A stretch of DNA of 64,000 nucleotides from M3007 sp031425155 (GCA_031425155.1 JANPIV010000090.1:61044-125043); one strand, 5' to 3'; counted from the stretch's first letter, positions 44,184 through 53,845 are shown. A program made the numbers and translations. The notes: generated from the sequence alone by a model not told the origin.

Positions 44184-45254
44184 TCACTTTTTCTCCAATT
44201 TTTCCAACCGCGCCCGTGCTTCCTTAGCCTCTGGGTAACTAGGCGACATTTTATTGGCCTGGCGGTAGTCGCCCAAAGCGGCGGCATTATTGCCCATTTC
44301 TTCGGAAGTCACGCCCCGGAAATAGTAGGCGTTTACAAAAAGCGGATCGGTCTTGATGGCAATATTAAAATGGTCGTAGGCTTTCGCCAATGAATCCTGC
44401 GTGAGGTACATCATGCCCATATCAAAATAGGCATTGGAATAATCCGGGTTGCGGGCAATGATATCGCGATAGATTTTAAAAGCCGGTTCATACTCGCTGC
44501 GGCGTTTGTAAAAAGCCCCTTTGAATTCGCGGGCCTCCAGATTGGTGGAATCCACGCGCAGGGCATTATCGAAATATTGAAGGGCCTGCGGGTCGTTGCG
44601 ATTGTAGAAAATGCGGCCCAAAAACATCCAGGCATCACCAATGGAAGCATCGTACTGTACCGAACGTTGCAAGGCCTTGATGGCGCGGGCGGTATCGCCC
44701 ATATCGAGGGCTACGCGGCCCGTCATAAAGAAGGCATCGGCACTCTGCGGATTGCGTTGCAGTACCTGATTGATGGCGGCCAGGGCATCATTATGCTGCT
44801 TCACAATGAGCTGGAACTCGCTCAGTTTCAACCATGTCGGAATGCGGTCCGGGAATTTTTCGGAGGCTCGTTTCAGCACGGCAATCGCCCGGCGGGAGTC
44901 GTTGGGGCGACCATAGTCGAGCATTACATCGGCCAGCAAATGATAATACATCGGCTGCATAGAGTCGAGCTGGAGGGCTCGTCCTACATCGGTGAGGGCT
45001 TCATCGTAGCCTTCCAACTGATAATACACCGATGCCCGGCGATACAGCAGCGAATCATTGTCGGGGTCTTTGGCCAGTTGCGCCGTGAGTTTGGCCAACT
45101 GCGGATCGGTTTGGTCGGTTGCATTGACTGCTGGCGGAGCCGGGTCGTTTTTGCACGATGACAGGCTCGTGGCGAGCAGCCCAATGGAAATCAGGATAAA
45201 AAAATACTTGGACACGCTACAGAGTTTGGTGGCAATGGATGCTGAATACTCCAT
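44184..45254 (-). CDS. TPR-repeat lipoprotein
   Basis: A 356-aa protein. The start could be 45254 (MEYSASIATK) or 15 bp further upstream at 45269; either gives a signal with the lipobox LATSLSSC, so it is probably a lipoprotein. About eight TPR units follow, for example LLYRRASVYYQLEGYDEALT, MYYHLLADVMLDYGRPNDSR, DAWMFLGRIFYNRNDPQALQ and AYFDMGMMYLTQDSLAKAYD. TPR lipoproteins in Bacteroidota are scaffolds in the envelope, with no known specific role here. It is separated by about 90 bp from the barrel gene, same strand. Confidence 0.87.
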   Translation of the reverse strand: MEYSASIATKLCSVSKYFFILISIGLLATSLSSCKNDPAPPAVNATDQTDPQLAKLTAQLAKDPDNDSLLYRRASVYYQLEGYDEALTDVGRALQLDSMQPMYYHLLADVMLDYGRPNDSRRAIAVLKRASEKFPDRIPTWLKLSEFQLIVKQHNDALAAINQVLQRNPQSADAFFMTGRVALDMGDTARAIKALQRSVQYDASIGDAWMFLGRIFYNRNDPQALQYFDNALRVDSTNLEAREFKGAFYKRRSEYEPAFKIYRDIIARNPDYSNAYFDMGMMYLTQDSLAKAYDHFNIAIKTDPLFVNAYYFRGVTSEEMGNNAAALGDYRQANKMSPSYPEAKEARARLEKLEKK

Positions 45255-45422
45255 GTTCGGAGACAGCACAAAAATAGCCGTTCTGCCTTTGCGGACAGCG
45301 GATAATTTATCAGGCCAATCAAATCATTGAAAAGTGGCAGTTCTAATTTTTTGATCGTCAATAAATTAGCAAAAAATCACCTTTTGAGGAAATGAGTGAA
45401 CGTTTTCCTAATCCATTTTCTT

Positions 45423-45821
45423 TCAGTTGGGTACCCAGGAAAATTTCTGCGTTTGCTCCGTGTCAAAATCCTGCGGACGCACTGTCGGCTGGCTGCCTAC
45501 TTCGTAGCGAAACCGAAACGAACTGTCGCTGCTCCAGTCGAAAATACCGAACAATAACTTCCCCGTATGTGGGCCATTTTGAAAATCCGACAAATCCAGC
45601 GTGATCGGTTTGGCCGTACAATCATACTTGAAGCGCATGCGCACCGTATCGTATTGGCTACCGAATTTGGTCAACCAGAGCGCATGACCATTCTGCTCAA
45701 AAACGAGGTCCTGGCCTTCGCGGGTCGTCCAGCGGCCCGTCAGTTCGCGGCAATTGGACGTAGAGACGCAGGCGGTGAAAAGGACGGGCATTAAAAAAAG
45801 GAGCGGGTAAAGTGTTTGCAT
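45423..45821 (-). CDS. Small predicted lipoprotein
   Basis: A 132-aa protein with a signal peptide ending in the lipobox LFTAC (Cys18). The body (ELTGRWTTREGQDLVFEQNG, YDCTAKPITLDLSDF, KLLFGIFDWSSDSSFRFRYE) resembles small beta-barrel lipocalin-like domains that start with 'L-x-G-x-W'. I do not recognise a named family. It is between the TPR lipoprotein and radC on the same strand, with gaps of about 150 and 60 bp. Confidence 0.75.
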   Translation of the reverse strand: MQTLYPLLFLMPVLFTACVSTSNCRELTGRWTTREGQDLVFEQNGHALWLTKFGSQYDTVRMRFKYDCTAKPITLDLSDFQNGPHTGKLLFGIFDWSSDSSFRFRYEVGSQPTVRPQDFDTEQTQKFSWVPN

Positions 45822-45880
45822 AAGCAGTAAAGTTTGGAAAGAAAGACAACGAATTGCCGGGAAAGCTGGCTGCCCTGGGG

Positions 45881-46570
45881 CTACAACAGCCCTTCGTCCG
45901 CAAAACTATAAAAACCCCGTTCCGAAACGATCAAGTGATCGAGTAAAGTGAGGTCGAGCACTTCGCCCGCCTTGCGCAGCCGCTTGGTCAGGTCCAGATC
46001 GGCCTGGCTGGGCTGCAGGTTGCCCGAAGGGTGATTATGCACGGCAATAATACCCGCCGCACGGGCATCCAGCGCGGTTTTGTACACCATTTTTACGTCC
46101 ACCACGGTACCCGCCATGCCGCCGCTGCTGAGGCGTTCGCGGGCAATGACTTCATTGGCTTTGTTCAGCATGAGCAGCCAGAATTCTTCGTGGTGCAGGT
46201 CATTCAGCAGCGGGGCAATCACCTGAAAAGCGTCGCGACTGGCGGTAATACGCGGTTTTTCACGCAGATCGGAGAGTTGGCGGCGGCGACCCAGTTCGAG
46301 GGCGGCAGCGATAGTAATGGCCTTGGCTTCGCCGATGCCTTTGAAACGTTGCAAATCAGTCAGGGAACGTTTACCTAATTCGTGGAGATTGAGATCCACC
46401 GTTTGAAGGATACGTTGGGCCAGGGCCACGGCACTTTCACCAATTGAGCCGGAACCGAGCAGAATGGCCAGTAATTCCGCATCAGTGAGGGATTGGCGGC
46501 CTTTGAGCAGCATTTTTTCGCGGGGCCGGTCTTCTTCGGCCCAGGCAGTAATGGCACGGGAAATTTCCAT
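45881..46570 (-). CDS. radC: RadC-family JAMM/MPN+ protein
   Basis: A 229-aa protein. The N-terminal helix-hairpin-helix (LTDLQRFKGIGEAKAITIAA) precedes the JAB domain with the metal motif VHNHPSGNLQPSQADLDLTK and a proximal Glu in LLNKANEVIARERLS. RadC was named a DNA-repair protein but its cellular role is still unclear. The length is standard. Confidence 0.94.
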   Translation of the reverse strand: MEISRAITAWAEEDRPREKMLLKGRQSLTDAELLAILLGSGSIGESAVALAQRILQTVDLNLHELGKRSLTDLQRFKGIGEAKAITIAAALELGRRRQLSDLREKPRITASRDAFQVIAPLLNDLHHEEFWLLMLNKANEVIARERLSSGGMAGTVVDVKMVYKTALDARAAGIIAVHNHPSGNLQPSQADLDLTKRLRKAGEVLDLTLLDHLIVSERGFYSFADEGLL

Positions 46571-46763
46571 AGGGATAAAAGGTGAAAGGAATAAAAATGA
46601 TAAGGGGTGAAAAGATGATAGCCGGATGCGCGAAAAGTACTGCTTTTACGAAAACGCAGGCGGCATTTTTTGACAGTTTTTACAAACGCTCTTTAAACGC
46701 AGACACTAAAACCCTATCAAAGCCGGGACATCTGATCTATTCCATCACCAAAAATTTTCGATT

Positions 46764-47189
46764 ATGAAATTTACCATGCAATTACCGTTGCTGTGTGCAG
46801 CGTTGGTTTCGTTGTTTGTCATGTCGTTTCAGACGATGAACACGGCAAAAAGTCTCGAAAATGTTCGCCCGTGGGAACTTTTGGGCTTAAAAAAAGTGAA
46901 TTATGCCCTGGACCGCGACGAAATCGTGGTGACGGCCCGCGAAGGCGTGTTTACCGCCATTCAGGTCAAAGTGAAACGTAGCCCGATCAATATGCAGAAA
47001 TTAGTGGTGCATTACGGCAATGGCGAAACGGAAGATATTGAACTGCGCAACAACTTCGCCGCCGGTAGCGAAAGCCGCGTGATTGATCTGCTGGGTAACA
47101 AAAGAATAATTCGGAAAATCGTGTTCTGGTACGATACCAAAAATCTGGCGCGGGGCAAGGGAATCGTGGAAGTGTGGGGAAGGCACTGA
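46764..47189 (+). CDS. Exported DUF2541-like protein
   Basis: A 141-aa protein with a signal-like N terminus (MQLPLLCAALVSLFVMSFQT). The body (WELLGLKKVNYALDRDEIVV, FTAIQVKVKRSPINMQKLVV, YGNGETEDIELRN, SRVIDLLGNKRIIRKIVFWY) matches the DUF2541 beta-sandwich pattern. Function unknown. The 192 bp upstream hold a possible promoter only; the small ORF there has no family support. Confidence 0.8.
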   Translation: MKFTMQLPLLCAALVSLFVMSFQTMNTAKSLENVRPWELLGLKKVNYALDRDEIVVTAREGVFTAIQVKVKRSPINMQKLVVHYGNGETEDIELRNNFAAGSESRVIDLLGNKRIIRKIVFWYDTKNLARGKGIVEVWGRH

Positions 47190-47192
47190 GGC

Positions 47193-47289
47193 GAATGCGG
47201 AATTTTGGAATGCGGAGTGCGGAATGACTAAACACAACGTCTCGCATGTGGAGTGCGGAGCTATTCCATATTCCGCATTCCGTATTCCG
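47193..47289. repeat. GGAATGCGGA-type inverted repeat between convergent genes
   Basis: The left arm (47193-47226) is built of GAATGCGG and GGAGTGCGGAATG units; the right arm (47250-47289) has the complement (ATTCCATATTCCGCATTCCG). The right arm runs into the FG-GAP gene, encoding its last residues (YGMRNME). Related units form the 3' end of ribE at 54838-54875. Confidence 0.75.
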
Positions 47290-50200
47290 TAATGATCTCC
47301 ACCCCGCCCCCGCTCCGCGTCACCAGCACCGAACGAGGCAAACCAATTCGATCTAAAAATTGCAAATCCCGCACCGGCCCATTCAGCCAAAAACCGGATT
47401 CGGCAGGCTCTACTGATTGCCAATTACCATGCCCGTCATTGAGTAATAAACTGCCAAACGAAGCATCGAAGCGGCCAATACTAGGCTGCACTTCGTAAAA
47501 ATTGCCGCCGAGTAAAACATCGGTTTTGCCATCACCATTGAAATCGCCGGGCAGCATCGCAAAAACCGGGCTGCACTGCGCGATCATCGGCAAAGGGTGC
47601 AATATACACGGTTCTTTGCCGCGATTTTCGATCCAGCAACTGGCCAATTCCTGTACTTCCCGGTGTATGGCCTGGGTGCGCATCTCTTCCGTAAAAACCT
47701 CTTCAAACGTGCTCTGTGAAAATTTCCGGTAGTCCACGTAGCGTTTGCGCAGCATCGCCAACTGACTGATCAACAAATCTTTATCCGCAAAAATGCAGTT
47801 GCGCCCCTGGCGATAAAGGGTCAGAATCGGATCGAAAGAGCCGTTGTTGTCGAAGTCTTTCACCCACAAACCCAGCGGTTCGGTGGGGCTGGCACGAAGG
47901 ATGGAATTCAGGCCCAGATTGCCCGCCAGCAAATCCGGGTCGCCATCGCCGTCCAGGTCTGCGCTGCGGACGCAATTCCACAGGCCAGCAGAGGCCGGAA
48001 TTTCATTTTTAGTAAAACCGCCGCCGGTATTGCGTAGTATAGTCACGGCCATCCATTCGCCGACCACCACCAGATCGGATAAGTGGTCACCATCCGCGTC
48101 CAGCCATTGGGCATCAGTGACCATACCCAGCACGCCATTGTCTGGCAGCATGGAAGTGGCATCGGTGAAGTGGCCCTGGCCGTCATTTTTCAACAAAAAA
48201 GAATGCGGTGCCAGCCCATACGCGCCACCGACCGACCGCGCGCCCACGAACAAATCGAGGTCGCCATCGCCGTCAAAATCAGCGGCGCGGACACAGGAAG
48301 TATGTTCCCGCATGGATGGCAAAGCGTTGGGAATTATGGCAAAATGCCCCTGACCATCATTGCGTAACAGGTAATCATTCAAGGTAGTATCGCTGCTGTT
48401 GCCCGTTCCCAAATACAGGTCTTGATCCATGTCCCCATCGGCGTCGAAGAGGGTGCAGGTGGTAATATTGCCAGCGATGATTGGCAGTGTGGCGGCAACT
48501 AAGGCACCCGAATTGTCCCGGCGATAAAGTTGTTTCCCGACCACAAAGGCCGTTCCTCCGCTCACGTCAATCTGCCGACTTGCCGCCACAGGGCCCTGGG
48601 TATGCAGCGACCAGGGCAACAGTTTTTCCGCAAAAAGGTCGTCGGCCACAGGCGGTACGGCACTCGCCACCGTCTGCGTGGCCAACGCCAGCGGCGCAGG
48701 GGTCATTATTGGCAGAGCATGCGCAGAGGATTGTTCCAGCACCAGCGTCTGCCTGACCGTTATTGTGTAAAGCATCTGGCTTTGGCCGCCCGGCCACACA
48801 ACTTGCAGCGAATCCGCCTGGGTATGCGCTCCTAAACCAATGTTCAGCACTGGCTCCACTGAAGATTGAAACCCTCGAACACATTGATTTTCATAGTATT
48901 GGGCTTGGCCTGCCGTCCACAATTTCACCGTAGCACCCAGGCCAAAAGGGTTTTTATCCGCTCCTTTAAACTTGACTTTCAGCCAATTTCCTTCTTTGGT
49001 ATTGTTCTGTAAAATCGAGGCGGGCGCGTTCAGGTTATTGGTCACCAAATCCAGGTCGCCGTCGAGGTCCAAATCCACGTACACCGCGCCGTTGGAGCAG
49101 CCACGCTGGTCGAGGCCCCAAGATTGGGAGACATCCTCGAAGGTCAAATCCTGCCGATTTCTATAACAATAATTTGCTACGCCCCCCGGCGGCATTTTTT
49201 CAATCAATTGTAAATCAGTGGCTTGCTGCTGGACATCGGCAGAAGAAATGAATTTCAAATAGTCCATATCATTGGGCCGTCGCTCAATGCCATTGGTGAT
49301 ATAGAGGTCTTTCCAGCCGTCCAGATCAAGATCGGCGAAGAGCGCACTCCAACTCCAGTCGGTGGCAGAGATGCCCGCGAGTTGGCCGATTTCTGAAAAA
49401 AACAAGCCCCCCCTGCCCCCCGTAAAGGGGGGAGTACTGGCAGCTGCGCCGGAAGAAGTGCTTGTTCTTCCCCCACTCGAATCTTTGCCGCTGGTGGGGC
49501 TCCCCCCTTTATGGGGGGCGGGGGGGGGCTTTCCCCGATTCATCTGCAAATTATTCCTCGGAAACTGCCAGTGATAACCCAGATTATGCTTGTAGGTATA
49601 AACGTCGTAAGCGTCGGCGGGCTGACTGGCCTTGAGGATGGTTTCGTCCTCGGGTTTCATGTCCAGCGTGACCAGATCGGGGCGTGCATCGTTGTTAAAA
49701 TCGGCCAGATCGCAGCCCATAGAGAAGTTGGAAGTGTGGCCCATGCTGCCCGCCAAATCTTCTCTAAAATATTGACCACCAACGTTATAGTATAAATAGT
49801 CATTTTCGTGAAAATCATTGGCGACATAAATATCCGGGTAGCCGTCGCCATTCAGATCGCCAATGGCCAACCCCAGGCCGTAGCCGGATAAACCATCCTT
49901 GATGCCGCTATTTTGTTGCCAATTAAAATGGCCATCGTCGTTGCGATACAGCCGGTCGGAGGCGTGGGGATCGAATATGCGGGTATGCGATGTGTCGCGA
50001 TAACTGGCGGAAGAATGCACACTGTGGCACAGCACGAAGCAATCCAGATCACCGTCGAGATCGTAATCAAAGAAGGCCGCCTGGGTGCAAAAGGCTTGCA
50101 GATCAAGACCGTATTCGGCGGCGCGTTCGGTGAAAGTCAGGCCATTGGCCGCCGCACCATTGTTGATAAATAACTGGTTTTTGCCCTTAAAACTTTTATA

Positions 50201-50617
50201 ATCACCGACCTGGCAGACGTAAATATCGAGCCAGCCGTCGCCATTGACATCGGCAATTGTCACGCCGGTTTTCCAACTACCCGTGCCGCCTACGCCAGCG
50301 GTGGCAGTTATATCTTCAAATTTACAATTTCCCCGATTCAAGTAGAGTTTGTTCTGGCCGGTATTGGAAGTAAAATATAAATCCGGCAGGCCGTCATTAT
50401 TCACATCGCCGGTGGCCAAGCCGCCGCCATTGTAGTAATAGAGATATTGAATAATATTCATCCCGTCCGGCGTTTGGTCGGGCAAGGAATTGGCAAAATC
50501 AATACCGGTAACAGAGGGCGACAGTGCGCTGAACAAAGTGGGGGCAGCGGGCTTTTGGCAAGCCATTACGCAAAGAATGCCCGCGAAAAGTGCCAGACAG
50601 GGCCAGCGTCCATACAT
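47261..50617 (-). CDS. Large FG-GAP/VCBS and ASPIC/UnbV-domain lipoprotein
   Basis: A 1118-aa exported protein with the lipobox CVMAC (Cys20). Many FG-GAP repeats with calcium-type loops follow: GDVNNDGLPDLYFTSN, ADVNGDGWLDIYV, YDLDGDLDCFV, GDLNGDGYPDIYVAN, ADLDLDGWKDLYITNG, VDLDLDGDLDLVTNN and others. An ASPIC/UnbV domain lies mid-protein (WLKVKFKGADKNPFGLGAT, QADSLQVVWPGG). These build beta-propellers on the cell surface. Near residues 360-405 a Pro/Gly/Ser-rich insertion is encoded by an inverted pair of C-rich elements. Ligand and function unknown. It is 68 bp downstream of the ABC ATPase gene. Confidence 0.9.
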   Translation of the reverse strand: MYGRWPCLALFAGILCVMACQKPAAPTLFSALSPSVTGIDFANSLPDQTPDGMNIIQYLYYYNGGGLATGDVNNDGLPDLYFTSNTGQNKLYLNRGNCKFEDITATAGVGGTGSWKTGVTIADVNGDGWLDIYVCQVGDYKSFKGKNQLFINNGAAANGLTFTERAAEYGLDLQAFCTQAAFFDYDLDGDLDCFVLCHSVHSSASYRDTSHTRIFDPHASDRLYRNDDGHFNWQQNSGIKDGLSGYGLGLAIGDLNGDGYPDIYVANDFHENDYLYYNVGGQYFREDLAGSMGHTSNFSMGCDLADFNNDARPDLVTLDMKPEDETILKASQPADAYDVYTYKHNLGYHWQFPRNNLQMNRGKPPPAPHKGGSPTSGKDSSGGRTSTSSGAAASTPPFTGGRGGLFFSEIGQLAGISATDWSWSALFADLDLDGWKDLYITNGIERRPNDMDYLKFISSADVQQQATDLQLIEKMPPGGVANYCYRNRQDLTFEDVSQSWGLDQRGCSNGAVYVDLDLDGDLDLVTNNLNAPASILQNNTKEGNWLKVKFKGADKNPFGLGATVKLWTAGQAQYYENQCVRGFQSSVEPVLNIGLGAHTQADSLQVVWPGGQSQMLYTITVRQTLVLEQSSAHALPIMTPAPLALATQTVASAVPPVADDLFAEKLLPWSLHTQGPVAASRQIDVSGGTAFVVGKQLYRRDNSGALVAATLPIIAGNITTCTLFDADGDMDQDLYLGTGNSSDTTLNDYLLRNDGQGHFAIIPNALPSMREHTSCVRAADFDGDGDLDLFVGARSVGGAYGLAPHSFLLKNDGQGHFTDATSMLPDNGVLGMVTDAQWLDADGDHLSDLVVVGEWMAVTILRNTGGGFTKNEIPASAGLWNCVRSADLDGDGDPDLLAGNLGLNSILRASPTEPLGLWVKDFDNNGSFDPILTLYRQGRNCIFADKDLLISQLAMLRKRYVDYRKFSQSTFEEVFTEEMRTQAIHREVQELASCWIENRGKEPCILHPLPMIAQCSPVFAMLPGDFNGDGKTDVLLGGNFYEVQPSIGRFDASFGSLLLNDGHGNWQSVEPAESGFWLNGPVRDLQFLDRIGLPRSVLVTRSGGGVEIITEYGMRNME
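49404..49532. repeat. Palindromic C-rich/G-rich element inside the FG-GAP gene
   Basis: The two ends are near-perfect inverted copies of about 33 bp (left 49404-49436 starting AAGCCCCCCCTGCC; right 49500-49532, whose complement starts AAAGCCCCCCCCCGCC), with each arm itself a C-run/G-run hairpin. About 63 bp lie between. The frame is kept, encoding KPPPAPHKGG at one end and TPPFTGGRGGLFF at the other. Confidence 0.8.
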
Positions 50618-50685
50618 AGAACCAATCGGTTGGAGGGCGAAATTTATTACGCCAATAATGTACTAAACGTTTGACAGAAAAACAA

Positions 50686-51459
50686 TTATACTTTAACGCC
50701 TTTCGTAATCGCTGCCTTGCGGAGCCGTTGCAGAAAGGGCGAGGCGAAGATAAACGATTGCAGATTTTCATTATCGCTGTCCAGCACCTCGTCTTTGGAG
50801 CCACTCCATTCCAGGCGACCTTCGTGCAAAAAGCAAATATTATCGCCGCTTTCCATTACCGAGTTCATATCGTGGGTATTAATAATGGTCGTAATTTTTT
50901 GTTCGTCGGTGATGCTGGTAATCAATTCATCAATCAAAATGGAGGTTTTCGGGTCCAGGCCTGAATTAGGCTCGTCGCAGAATAAGTACTTGGGTTCCAG
51001 CACAATAGCGCGGGCAATGCCCACCCGCTTTTGCATGCCGCCGGAAAGTTCGGATGGGAATTTGGTATTATTACCAGCAAGATTCACGCGCTCCAGACAA
51101 TGGTTCACGCGCTCTAGTTTTTGCCGGGCATTCATGGTCGTGAACATATCGAGCGGAAAGCGAATATTCTGCTCCACCGTCAGCGAATCAAACAATGCCG
51201 AACCCTGAAAAAGCATCCCAATTTTCATACGAATGGCCCGCATGCCCTGCTTATCGAGGTTGGTAAAATCCACATCGTCGTACCATACCTTGCCGGTGGT
51301 GGGGGTTTGCAGGCCCACCAGAATTTTTAGCAGCACCGTTTTTCCGGCTCCCGACCGCCCAATAATGAGGTTGTTTTTGCCAGCCTCGAAATCGAACGTA
51401 ATGCCTTTCAGCACCTCCTGATCGCCAAACTCCTTGGTTACATTTTCTGCACGAATCAT
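50686..51459 (-). CDS. ABC transporter ATP-binding protein (MlaF-like)
   Basis: A 257-aa ATPase with Walker A GRSGAGKTVLLK, signature LSGGMQKRVGIARA, Walker B YLFCDEPNSGLDP and H-loop INTHDMNSVMESGD. The pattern 'NLIIGRSGAGKTVLLKILVG' and GMLFQGSALFDSLTVEQNI are those of MlaF, which powers phospholipid transfer between the membranes. MlaE and MlaD are not adjacent: upstream lies a repeat and feoB. The partner permease must be encoded elsewhere. Confidence 0.88.
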   Translation of the reverse strand: MIRAENVTKEFGDQEVLKGITFDFEAGKNNLIIGRSGAGKTVLLKILVGLQTPTTGKVWYDDVDFTNLDKQGMRAIRMKIGMLFQGSALFDSLTVEQNIRFPLDMFTTMNARQKLERVNHCLERVNLAGNNTKFPSELSGGMQKRVGIARAIVLEPKYLFCDEPNSGLDPKTSILIDELITSITDEQKITTIINTHDMNSVMESGDNICFLHEGRLEWSGSKDEVLDSDNENLQSFIFASPFLQRLRKAAITKGVKV

Positions 51460-51483
51460 TGGTAGTCAATTAGTTGAGAAGTG

Positions 51484-51653
51484 GAGGATGCGAGTATTTG
51501 AGTATTTGAGGATTCGATTCAGTAAGCAAATGAATGTCAGGCACTTAGAGAGGCTTTCTTTCTTTGGTCACTAAATACCCGAGCATCAACACCAGTTTTA
51601 ACCTTGGCACTGGTAATTGATCGAATACTCGCATCCTCAAATATTCAAAAATC
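51484..51653. repeat. Dispersed palindromic repeat, copy 3 (longest)
   Basis: Occupies most of the 235-bp gap between feoB and mlaF. The left end reads GAGGATGCGAGTATTTGAG and the right end is complementary (TCGAATACTCGCATCCTC). About 130 bp of unique sequence lie between, longer than in copies 1 and 2. No protein is encoded, so it is MITE-like. Confidence 0.8.
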
Positions 51654-51694
51654 AGCAAATCCCGGCAAAAGTAACCGCTCCGGCCCAAACACGT

Positions 51695-53845
51695 TCATGA
51701 AAAAATATTATACACCGCCCAGGCACACAGATAAGCCAGTCCGGTCATAAAAAAGAACTGAAATATCGCCCATTTCCAACTGCCCGTTTCGCGGCGTACC
51801 ACGGCCAACGTGCTGAAACATTGCATCGCCAAAGCATAAAATACCAGTAGTGAAAGAGCCGTCGCCAGCGTATAAACAGGTCGTGTGGGATCGTCCGCGT
51901 AGGTTTCCTTACGCATTTCGGTACGCAGGGTGGTTTTTGCGGCATTTTCCGCGCGGTTATTGATGTCGCCTTCGGCGGAACCCAGGTTGTACAGCACCGC
52001 TAAAGTGCCGGTAAACACCTCGCGGGCGGCAAAAGAGGTCAGCAGCGCAATACTGATCTTCCAATCATAGCCCAAAGGCCGAAAAGCGGGTTCTACGAAC
52101 TTGCCCAACTGCCCGGCATACGAGGCCTCGAGACGGTGTTGGGCGACCAGGTCGGCGGTGTCGGTGTTACGTTGGGTGGCCTCATTAATGGCCGAAGTTT
52201 CGGCGCGTTGCATCGCCCCATTTGGGCCAAAACTCGACAAGGCCCACAAGCCAATGGACACCCAGATGATGATTTTTCCGGCCCCGGAGACGAACGCCCG
52301 CACTTTTTCCCAGACGGTGAGCCACACATTACGCCACTGCGGCAGGCGATACACGGGAAGTTCGATGGCCAAAAAAGACGGTTCGCGGCGATGCAGCCAT
52401 TTTTTCATAGCCCAGCCCGATAAAAACGCCACCACCACGCCCAGGGCATACATTCCCCCAAAAACCAGCGATTGTGTGCTGAAAATCCCGGCGACTTTTA
52501 CGTTCGGCACCGCCAGCCCGATCAGCACCAGATAAACCGGGATGCGGGCACTGCAACTGATGAACGGCGTGACCATGATCGTAATGATCCGCTCCTGCCA
52601 GTTGCCGATGGTGCGGCTGCTCATAATGGCGGGTACCGCGCACGCACCACCGCTGATGAGCGATACAATACTGCGCCCATTCATCCCAAATCGGCGCATA
52701 CTTTTATCAAACATGAACACCACCCGCGCCATGTAGCCCACTTCTTCCAAAATGGTGACGAGGAGAAATAATAAAGCAATTTGGGGCACAAAAACCATGA
52801 TACCGCTCAGTCCGGTGAGTACACCATCGGTCAATAAATCGGTGTACCAGGCTGCAGGCAGGTACGTTTTCAGCCAGTCGTTCATTAAGCCAAAACCTGC
52901 CTCGATAGCGTCCATCGGATATTGGCTCCAGTCGAAAATGGCCTGAAAAATGAGCAGCATCACCCCAAAAAATATGATCGGACCCCAACGGCGGTGGGTC
53001 AGAACGGTATCCAGCCGGTCGGTGGGGGTGCTGGGAAAAGCGGGGGGCTGTTGCACGGCTTCCTGCACGACCGGCAAAAAATGATCGTAGCGATCCAGCG
53101 TTTCGTCCACTTGGCCACGCAGGGACTGGAAATTTTTGGTTTGTACGATGGCCGCCACCGTACCGCGTTCGGTCTTGGACATAAACGGCAGCCAACTGTG
53201 GTGGTGGGCCAGTTGGAGGGCGCGGTACGAATTTTCAACGCCCAGGTTGAGCCGTACGGCTTCGGTCACCTGTTTTTCCAGTTCTGAAAAAGGGTAATAG
53301 GGCTTCCGCAGGTCCGCGCCCTGGCGATCCAGTTTTTCTATTTCGCCCAATAATCGCTGAATATTATCGCCCGTGCGTCCGCTGACCGACATGACCGGGA
53401 CGCCGAAACGCTCCGTCAAACGCGCTGTATTAACCTTAATACCCAAATCGGCGGCGGCATCGGACATATTCAACACCAGGATCATCGGCAGATTCAGGTC
53501 GAGCAACTGCGTAAAAAGCAGCAGGTGCTTTTCCAACTTGGTCATATCGGCCACATAGACGATGGCATCGGGAAAAAATTCGCTGGCGGGATCGGCCAGC
53601 ACCTGGGCCACCATTTTTTCATCCGAAGAAGTCGGATACAGGCTGTAAGTGCCGGGAAAATCAATCAATTCGGCTTCCTCGCCATTGGCAAAGCGCAGAC
53701 GGCCCACTTTTATATCCACCGTAACGCCCGGAAAATTGCCGGTTTTTTGCCGCAGGCCGGTCAATTGGTTGAACACCGTGGACTTGCCACTGTTCGGGTT
53801 TCCTACCAAAGCAATTTTGCGGAGTCCGCGCGTACCGTTGATCAT
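51695..53845 (-). CDS. feoB: Ferrous iron transport protein B
   Basis: A 716-aa inner-membrane Fe(II) importer. The N-terminal G domain has GNPNSGKSTVFN (G1), DFPGTYSLYP (G3) and LNMSDAA (G4). Two Gate units follow with about 8-10 membrane helices, including SGGACAVPAIMSSRTI with the typical cysteine and SCSARIPVYLVLIG. The C terminus (ASLLTSFAAREVFTGTLAVL-like stretch) is complete. The length is normal. It overlaps feoA by 4 bp and would be active when iron is scarce or oxygen low; a Fur site cannot be assigned by eye. Confidence 0.96.
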   Translation of the reverse strand: MINGTRGLRKIALVGNPNSGKSTVFNQLTGLRQKTGNFPGVTVDIKVGRLRFANGEEAELIDFPGTYSLYPTSSDEKMVAQVLADPASEFFPDAIVYVADMTKLEKHLLLFTQLLDLNLPMILVLNMSDAAADLGIKVNTARLTERFGVPVMSVSGRTGDNIQRLLGEIEKLDRQGADLRKPYYPFSELEKQVTEAVRLNLGVENSYRALQLAHHHSWLPFMSKTERGTVAAIVQTKNFQSLRGQVDETLDRYDHFLPVVQEAVQQPPAFPSTPTDRLDTVLTHRRWGPIIFFGVMLLIFQAIFDWSQYPMDAIEAGFGLMNDWLKTYLPAAWYTDLLTDGVLTGLSGIMVFVPQIALLFLLVTILEEVGYMARVVFMFDKSMRRFGMNGRSIVSLISGGACAVPAIMSSRTIGNWQERIITIMVTPFISCSARIPVYLVLIGLAVPNVKVAGIFSTQSLVFGGMYALGVVVAFLSGWAMKKWLHRREPSFLAIELPVYRLPQWRNVWLTVWEKVRAFVSGAGKIIIWVSIGLWALSSFGPNGAMQRAETSAINEATQRNTDTADLVAQHRLEASYAGQLGKFVEPAFRPLGYDWKISIALLTSFAAREVFTGTLAVLYNLGSAEGDINNRAENAAKTTLRTEMRKETYADDPTRPVYTLATALSLLVFYALAMQCFSTLAVVRRETGSWKWAIFQFFFMTGLAYLCAWAVYNIFS

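Noticed and set aside
46582..46767. 61-aa plus-strand ORF upstream of the DUF2541-like gene
   Set aside because: Its Lys/Ser/Thr-rich sequence has no family feature and its stop overlaps the next start; more likely a leader region.
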